Below, piece by piece: positions 59,514-64,000 of a stretch of 64,000 bases of DNA; within the stretch, counting starts at the first letter, position 1, and the number at the start of each line of letters is the position of its first letter. The position numbers and the translations under genes are program-made. The notes under the pieces are model-generated. The model was not told the DNA's origin and searched no databases. It saw only the letters and a program-made list of their open reading frames with translations. Origin of the DNA: an uncultured Eubacteriales bacterium (GTDB lineage Bacteria > Bacillota > Clostridia > Oscillospirales > Oscillospiraceae); the NCBI GenBank assembly GCA_900548625.1, contig URLO01000001.1, positions 143,148 to 207,147 on the forward strand, in the 5' to 3' direction.

Positions 59514-61553
59514 TTACGGCTCGATGATGTTGAAATACAGGTCGAATGCCGCCATGCTGTCGCAAAGCGTCTGGAACAACGCCGCATCACCCTTTTCAAC
59601 GGTGATGAGTTTTTCGATATTCTCCTGGTTTCCGCTCGTTATGGCAAGGATCCCGAGTCGGGGGGTAGAGAGCGTCAGGTCGGCGTCGTCCGAAAGTGCA
59701 TCCTTATAGTACAGGAGCACGCCGTGGTGGATCTTGAGCAGATAATCGTCGCCGTCCGTCAGCTTGAGGTTTATGGTGAAGGAGCGGTCTTGGAGCTTTT
59801 CCGTATCCATAACGATACCCATGTAATCCAGCATGGTCTGTGCGTCCATGCCCTGCGCGGTGGTGCCGACGCCAAGCCGTGCCGCCTTCGGGTACTGCCC
59901 GGTGCCGTTTCGCAGCTCAAAGGCCGCCACGAGGTAAGCGTTTCTCCATGCGCCGGACTCCGCCTGATACCCAAGCTGCTCCAGCGCGTCCGCGCACAGG
60001 CAGCGGGCATCCCGGTTTTCCGGATCGGCAAATACCAGCGTGTTCGTGATCTGCGCGACCCACTGATACTCGCCCTTTTCATAATCGGCGCGCGCCATCT
60101 CAAGCACCTTGCCGGTGTCGCCGAGGTACGCCACGAGCTTTTTGGCATATTCGCTCGGCTCCAGCTCGTCCAGATGGATCGGGTTTGCGTCGTACCAGCC
60201 CATGTATTTCTGATAGACCGCCTTGACATTGTGCTTCAGCGTGCCGTAATACTGCCGGGTATACCATACCTTTTCCAAGTCCTCCGGCAGCCGGATCATG
60301 GCGGCGATCTCCGTGGAGGTGTAGCCCTCGTTGATGTACAAAAGGGTCTGGTCGTGGATGAACTTATAGACGGCGGCTGTGTTGGTCAGATATTCGCTGA
60401 CGTTCTCTTTACCCCAATGGGGCCAGTTGTGCGCCTGAAAGACGACCTCGGCGTCGGGGAAGAGCGACTGCGCCTCGGTGATATAACGCGCCCAGCCGTT
60501 CGCGTCCCGCACCTCCGCGCCGCGCAGCGTATAGAGATTGTGCATCGTCCCGCTGCAATTCTCCGCCATCCAGAGGGCCTTGCTGTCGGGGAAATAGGTG
60601 TTCATCTCGGCAGGGGATTCCGTCCCCGGCGTCTGCTGGAAGATCACCCGCACGCCGTCAATGGTCGTTTCAAAAACCGGCTCTGCGACCTCGTAGCTCG
60701 GCGCAATATAGCCGACGCCGTTCTGCACCGCAGTCAGTCCGATGCCAACCGAAAGGCGGCCCTGCTCGCCATAGGGAAGCATGGAGCCATACTGCAAAAA
60801 CGCCCGCCGCTTCATTGCCGTGCCGACAAAGACGTTTTCCTTCATCACTGCGTCCGCATAGCCCTTCGGCACGATGATCGCGGTCTTTCCGGAGGCGAGC
60901 TGCTCGTCAAGCGGCAGGCTGCGGTCCGCGACCTCCTCGGGCGCGATCAGTCCCTCGATACCGCCATAGTGGTCCACATGCGCATGGCTGACCACAACGG
61001 CGACGATCCGCCCATCGCCCATCTCGGAGCGGAAGAGCTTCAGCGCTTCCTCCGCGGTATACCGGCTGCTGCCGCAGTCCATGACGATCCAGCCGTGCTC
61101 GCTGCGGACGAAGGTGATATTGGCAATGTCGTAGCCGCGCACCTGATAGATGCCGTCGGTGACCTCAAAAAGGCCGTAAATGTGGTTTAGCTGCGTGTTC
61201 CGCCAAAGGCTGGGGTTTGCGGTGTCCGGTGCGTCCTTGTTGAGAAAGGCGTAGGCGTCCTGCGTCCACACGGCTCTCCCTTCCTCGTCGCGGAGATCCA
61301 GCGTGTCCGGCGCGGCGAGAAAGCCCCGGTTCGCATTTTCAAGCTCTGTGGTATCCGCAAAGTCCAAAAGCGCGTATACCTGCTGGTTGGCGTCGATCGT
61401 GTACTGGGTCGCCGGCTTGCTCTCGGCATTCAGTGCCGCGTCCGTGCCTGCACTCACCGCAGGAGCGCTGCTTTTCTCGGGACTGCCGCAGGCAGTCAGC
61501 GCGGCAGCCAGTATGCCCGTCACAAGGAGCATACGCATTTGTTTTTTCTTCAT
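59514..61553 (-). CDS. alkyl/aryl-sulfatase lipoprotein (SdsA type, MBL fold)
   Basis: ATG 61553 follows GAGGAAGGAACGCCT. The 679-residue protein has a lipoprotein signal (ILAAALTACGS). MBL domain: VVVSHAHVDHYGGIEGL (HxHxDH), FQQTPGTESPAEMNTYFPDS, LWMAENCSGTMHNLYTLRG, VVFQAHNWPHWG. Then come the helical dimerisation domain (residues ~450-560) and a C-terminal SCP2-like lipid-binding domain (LLKIHHGVLLYYKDALSDDA). The three-domain layout is that of SdsA1 alkylsulfatase, which hydrolyses long-chain sulfate esters. Surface anchoring suggests action on host, dietary or bile-type sulfated amphiphiles (inference). Confidence 0.93.
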   Translation of the reverse strand: MKKKQMRMLLVTGILAAALTACGSPEKSSAPAVSAGTDAALNAESKPATQYTIDANQQVYALLDFADTTELENANRGFLAAPDTLDLRDEEGRAVWTQDAYAFLNKDAPDTANPSLWRNTQLNHIYGLFEVTDGIYQVRGYDIANITFVRSEHGWIVMDCGSSRYTAEEALKLFRSEMGDGRIVAVVVSHAHVDHYGGIEGLIAPEEVADRSLPLDEQLASGKTAIIVPKGYADAVMKENVFVGTAMKRRAFLQYGSMLPYGEQGRLSVGIGLTAVQNGVGYIAPSYEVAEPVFETTIDGVRVIFQQTPGTESPAEMNTYFPDSKALWMAENCSGTMHNLYTLRGAEVRDANGWARYITEAQSLFPDAEVVFQAHNWPHWGKENVSEYLTNTAAVYKFIHDQTLLYINEGYTSTEIAAMIRLPEDLEKVWYTRQYYGTLKHNVKAVYQKYMGWYDANPIHLDELEPSEYAKKLVAYLGDTGKVLEMARADYEKGEYQWVAQITNTLVFADPENRDARCLCADALEQLGYQAESGAWRNAYLVAAFELRNGTGQYPKAARLGVGTTAQGMDAQTMLDYMGIVMDTEKLQDRSFTINLKLTDGDDYLLKIHHGVLLYYKDALSDDADLTLSTPRLGILAITSGNQENIEKLITVEKGDAALFQTLCDSMAAFDLYFNIIEP

Positions 61554-61663
61554 AGGCGTTCCTTCCTCGTCCGGAAAGGCTTTCCCGCAGGATTTTCCCG
61601 CGAGGGATGGGTGGCGACCCATCGCAGCCCTTCCCGTTCTATACTGCGCAGTTTAGCGTAACA

Positions 61664-61722
61664 TCGCGCGAATTGCAATAGACCTTGCGCGAACAGCGCA
61701 AAACATTGCGCGAATAGCGCAT
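61664..61722. promoter_or_regulatory. three direct repeats spaced 21 bp (probable LytTR sites)
   Basis: TCGCGCGAATTGCAA (61664), TTGCGCGAACAGCGCAA (61685) and TTGCGCGAATAGCGCA (61706) start exactly 21 bp apart, two helical turns. They lie between the sulfatase start (61553) and the divergent LytTR gene (61786). LytTR proteins bind paired direct repeats about 21 bp apart, so these are strong operator candidates. Confidence 0.75.
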
Positions 61723-61785
61723 TTTGCTTGCTTTGCATCAAAGACCGTGGTATTCTGTGAAAAAAGCAGATCGTGAGGGAGCACT

Positions 61786-62556
61786 ATGAGATCCAACGGT
61801 ATTTCCGTCATTTCCAACCGCAGGCACATCAGCCTGCCGGTGGAGGACATTCTCTATATTCAGCTGGCGGGGCGTCGGGCGGTCATCCATGCCTCCGGCG
61901 GCAGGACCTACGAAACCTACACCACCATAGAAGAGCTGGAGCAGATGCTGGGCAGCGGCTTTATCCGCACCGACCGCGCCACGCTGGTGGCCGCCAAGGG
62001 CATCCATGCCATTGGCAGGCAGATCGAGCTTATCAGCGGTGAAACGCTGGACTACGCCCGCCGGAGAAAGCGGCAGCTCAAGGAACAGCTGCGCGCCGAT
62101 TGGCGGCAGATCGCGCAGAGCCTGTCCGACAGCGACGCGCCTGCCACGCGGGAGGACTATCAGCGGCATTATGTCAGCTATGACAGCGCACCCTTCGCAT
62201 TTACCGACATCGAGATGGTCTTCAACGGGAAGCGTGCCGCCGTGGACTGGATCTTCCGCTACGCCAACGAGGCGCTGGCGAGGCTGGAAAAAAAGCCGCT
62301 GGAGCAGCTCATTGACCGCTCCTTCGGCAGCATTTTTCCCAATATGGACGACAAGTGGCTGCGGGTCTACGAGCGCACAGCGCTGTTCGGCGAAACGCTG
62401 GAGATCATAGATCACAGCCCGGAGATCGACACGGATCTGAAGATCATCTGCTTCCCCACCTTCAAGGGACATTGCGGCTGCATCCTCTTCAAGCAGGCGG
62501 AAATTCAAACGATGCGCGTTGAAAAGCCGGGCGGCAAGAGCGAAACGGGATGCTGA
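61786..62556 (+). CDS. LytTR regulator with C-terminal sensory-like domain
   Basis: A 256-residue protein; ATG 61786 follows GAGGGAGCACT. Unusually the LytTR domain is N-terminal: SVISNRRHISLPVEDILYIQ, RTYETYTTIEELEQMLGSGF, TDRATLVAAKGIHAIGRQIE. A ~130-residue PAS-like part follows (FTDIEMVFNGKRAAVDWIFR, YANEALARLEKKPLEQLIDR, FPNMDDKWLRVYERTALFGE), probably the signal input. There is no receiver domain. It is divergent from the sulfatase-DUF1254 operon, its likely target. Confidence 0.88.
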   Translation: MRSNGISVISNRRHISLPVEDILYIQLAGRRAVIHASGGRTYETYTTIEELEQMLGSGFIRTDRATLVAAKGIHAIGRQIELISGETLDYARRRKRQLKEQLRADWRQIAQSLSDSDAPATREDYQRHYVSYDSAPFAFTDIEMVFNGKRAAVDWIFRYANEALARLEKKPLEQLIDRSFGSIFPNMDDKWLRVYERTALFGETLEIIDHSPEIDTDLKIICFPTFKGHCGCILFKQAEIQTMRVEKPGGKSETGC

Positions 62557-63035
62557 ACGGCGGGGGAGCGTATCGTCATTACCCGATTTGAACGAGGCCT
62601 GCAATGCTCTGCCCGCCGCGTTTTATCTTTGATTGGCATGCAGCAATGTCTTGTTCTCCTGTTTTTGCGCTGCGGAACTTATCCAATCTATGAAAAAGGC
62701 GCTTCTTCCGCTCCTTACGTCAGGCGGGACAACGCACAGACCGCGTACATATAGCCTGCAAGGATCAGCGGTGCCGCCAGACCGACGCAGACCCCGAAAC
62801 GGGCTGCATGGAGTTTGATATTGCAAAGGGGCGTTTCTCTTTCCGTCTGACCGCCCCATACAACGAGGAACGGCGGGAAGCTGCGCGGCGGTCTGCCAGA
62901 GAAAACAAGGCCACTGACAGGCTGAAATGAGGTGGATTTATTCATAACCATGTGCTATGATATTTATAGATAGTGAAACTTCCTTTCAATTTTTTCGTCT
63001 ATACAAGTAACAGAGAAGAACAGGAGGCTTGTTCC
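62557..63035. other. intergenic region without a supported gene
   Basis: Open frames here are short and lack good start signals. A minus-strand stretch at 62715-62800 reads FGVCVGLAAPLILAGYMYAV, which looks like a membrane helix and may be the end of a decayed gene; I do not annotate it. TATGATATTTATAGATA near 62955 may serve the next gene as an A+T-rich promoter. Confidence 0.4.
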
Positions 63036-63866
63036 ATGAGAAAAAAGAGATTGATGATTGCAATAGCTTGTATCATTTTAGTAGGTATCGCGGTAATCGT
63101 ATTTTTTTCACAACAGGGGAAAAAACCGTATAAGGATTTGGACGCAGCGCAGATTGTTTCCGCTAAAGTGTTATTAACACCGCCAGACAAAACGATTGAG
63201 ATTGAAAATATCCAAGAATTAGTTGAATATTTGAATGATGTTGTTGTCTATAATGAGGATAATTCTTACACAGAGTATGATGGACAAGGCGTTGTTTTTA
63301 CCTTGACTATGGTAGACGGTACACAAACAGATATTATGGCGTATAACCCATTTATTGTCATTGACGGTATCGGTTATAAGACAAAATATGAGCCATGTGA
63401 AGCACTCAACAGCTATGCAAATGAATTACTAAACTCTGGGACTGCCAATATAATTTTGGAAGAACCGCCCACATTAAGCGTTGTGAGTGACGAAACCGCT
63501 ATCGGTGCAGTATTAGGAACTTATTCGTGGCAAAAAACAAATATTGACGGAACTGCTGAAAGCACAATAGCTGATAGCCCACACCCGTTAGAGTGCAAGG
63601 ATCTGTTGTCCCCGCCATTTGAAACAACAGAAACAACAGCTACATTAAGATTTACAGAAGACCCAGATACAATTTTAAGTGTGCAGTGCTGGAGTGACGA
63701 ACATTGGGGAGAGCCTGCTACAAACAGCGAAGATGTAACTATTGTTGGAAACGTACTCACTCTTAAACTGGGCGGATATATTTATGAAGTAACAGCTGAA
63801 TGGAATACTGAAAATGGCTATGGCGGAACAGCAAGCTATTTTATATATTTGAAAACAGCAGACTAA
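63036..63866 (+). CDS. membrane-anchored extracellular protein of unknown function
   Basis: ATG 63036 follows AACAGGAGGCTTGTTCC. The 276-residue product has one N-terminal membrane helix (MIAIACIILVGIAVIVFF) and an extracellular part with two beta-rich halves: IVSAKVLLTPPDKTIEIENI, DGTQTDIMAYNPFIVIDGIG; then IGAVLGTYSWQKTN, ADSPHPLECKDLLSPPF, ATLRFTEDPDTILSVQCW. The second half resembles C-terminal domains of many Bacillota lipoproteins with GTYSW and HPL motifs; function unknown. Its G+C is distinctly lower than the genes before it, which fits recent acquisition next to mobile-element genes. Confidence 0.75.
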   Translation: MRKKRLMIAIACIILVGIAVIVFFSQQGKKPYKDLDAAQIVSAKVLLTPPDKTIEIENIQELVEYLNDVVVYNEDNSYTEYDGQGVVFTLTMVDGTQTDIMAYNPFIVIDGIGYKTKYEPCEALNSYANELLNSGTANIILEEPPTLSVVSDETAIGAVLGTYSWQKTNIDGTAESTIADSPHPLECKDLLSPPFETTETTATLRFTEDPDTILSVQCWSDEHWGEPATNSEDVTIVGNVLTLKLGGYIYEVTAEWNTENGYGGTASYFIYLKTAD

Positions 63867-63948
63867 AATTGAATAGCCACCCACAAGGGCAGCCGAGAAA
63901 ATCGACTGTCCTTTTTCTATGCCGACAGGCAGAAAGGAGCGACCACCC

Positions 63949-64000
63949 ATGACGAAACCGAGAACAAAAACCTTTGAAGAACTGACCGCCGAGATTGAGG
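63949..64000 (+). CDS. start of a mobile-element protein (DUF3847-like), cut by the window edge
   Basis: ATG 63949 with AGAAAGGAGCGACCACCC upstream encodes MTKPRTKTFEELTAEIE and runs off the window. The opening matches short DUF3847 proteins of Bacillota conjugative elements, which are encoded near relaxase genes (family knowledge; the fragment is too short to be sure). Confidence 0.5.
   Translation, partial: MTKPRTKTFEELTAEIE

Noticed and set aside
62715..62951. Small minus-strand ORF with a membrane-like segment
   Set aside because: It has no ribosome binding site and no recognisable family; mentioned only as possible gene debris.
46..63900. CRISPR arrays, tRNA and rRNA genes
   Set aside because: No regularly spaced short repeats and no tRNA-like cloverleaf or rRNA segments were seen on reading; a tRNAscan or covariance search would be decisive.

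Overview
The window looks like a G+C-rich Bacillota (Clostridia) chromosome, most probably a gut Oscillospiraceae-type anaerobe. The evidence is the S-layer homology (SLH) protein, anaerobic (cbi-type) corrin synthesis, the PyrD/PyrK dihydroorotate dehydrogenase pair, lipobox lipoproteins, Tn916-like and phage debris, and Gram-positive promoters and ribosome binding sites. The taxon is inference; no rRNA or tRNA gene is visible.

Region 1 (1-17.5 kb) is accessory DNA. It opens with a truncated tyrosine integrase fused to foreign sequence and two abutting perfect palindromes. Next is a divergent cobalamin riboswitch ahead of a giant frameshifted SLH surface protein with a transcobalamin-like (DUF4430) domain. 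Small regulators and a phage/ICE replication block follow (sigma-like protein, DUF2800 gene broken by an amber codon). A lower-G+C cassette (membrane protein, XRE regulator, DUF1016 nuclease, large serine recombinase) is inserted there. Beyond it lie reverse-strand phage fragments and a relaxase C-terminus.

Region 2 (17.4-23.7 kb) holds a TetR/KTR pair, a two-lobed aspartyl protease, an isochorismatase-family hydrolase, fused remnants of CPBP protease and ABC permease genes, a lipoprotein, a GNAT and an ABC ATPase that ends at a rearrangement junction in an S9 peptidase remnant.

Region 3 (24.9-34.2 kb) is a putative peptide and D-amino-acid utilisation locus: dsdA, a LysR regulator, an M20 peptidase, and an operon of DUF1177, AroM, OPT transporter and aminopeptidase. 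Region 4 (34.3-40.6 kb) is a complete-looking pyrimidine operon (pyrC-K-D-F-HAD-E-B-I, minus strand) behind a consensus promoter. A LytTR/DUF3021 pair and a membrane-anchored protein follow.

Region 5 (42.5-56.4 kb) is one long minus-strand cobalamin operon. A canonical cobalamin riboswitch with terminator is followed by an exported CbiK-like lipoprotein, a second lipoprotein, a BtuFCD-type transporter, and cbiL, A, C, D, F, G, H and a cbiJ-E-T fusion.

Region 6 (56.4-64 kb) has a zincin-like protein, a frameshifted GNAT, a DUF1254 lipoprotein and an alkylsulfatase-like lipoprotein. Divergent to these is a LytTR regulator, with three 21-bp-spaced repeats in the shared promoter. A membrane-anchored protein and the start of a mobile-element gene close the window.

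Three copies of an interspersed element (27.4, 34.0, 42.4 kb) sit at intrinsic terminators. The two intact copies are flanked by duplicates of the local terminator hairpin. This element and the B12-switched transcobalamin-like surface protein are the two most interesting signals.
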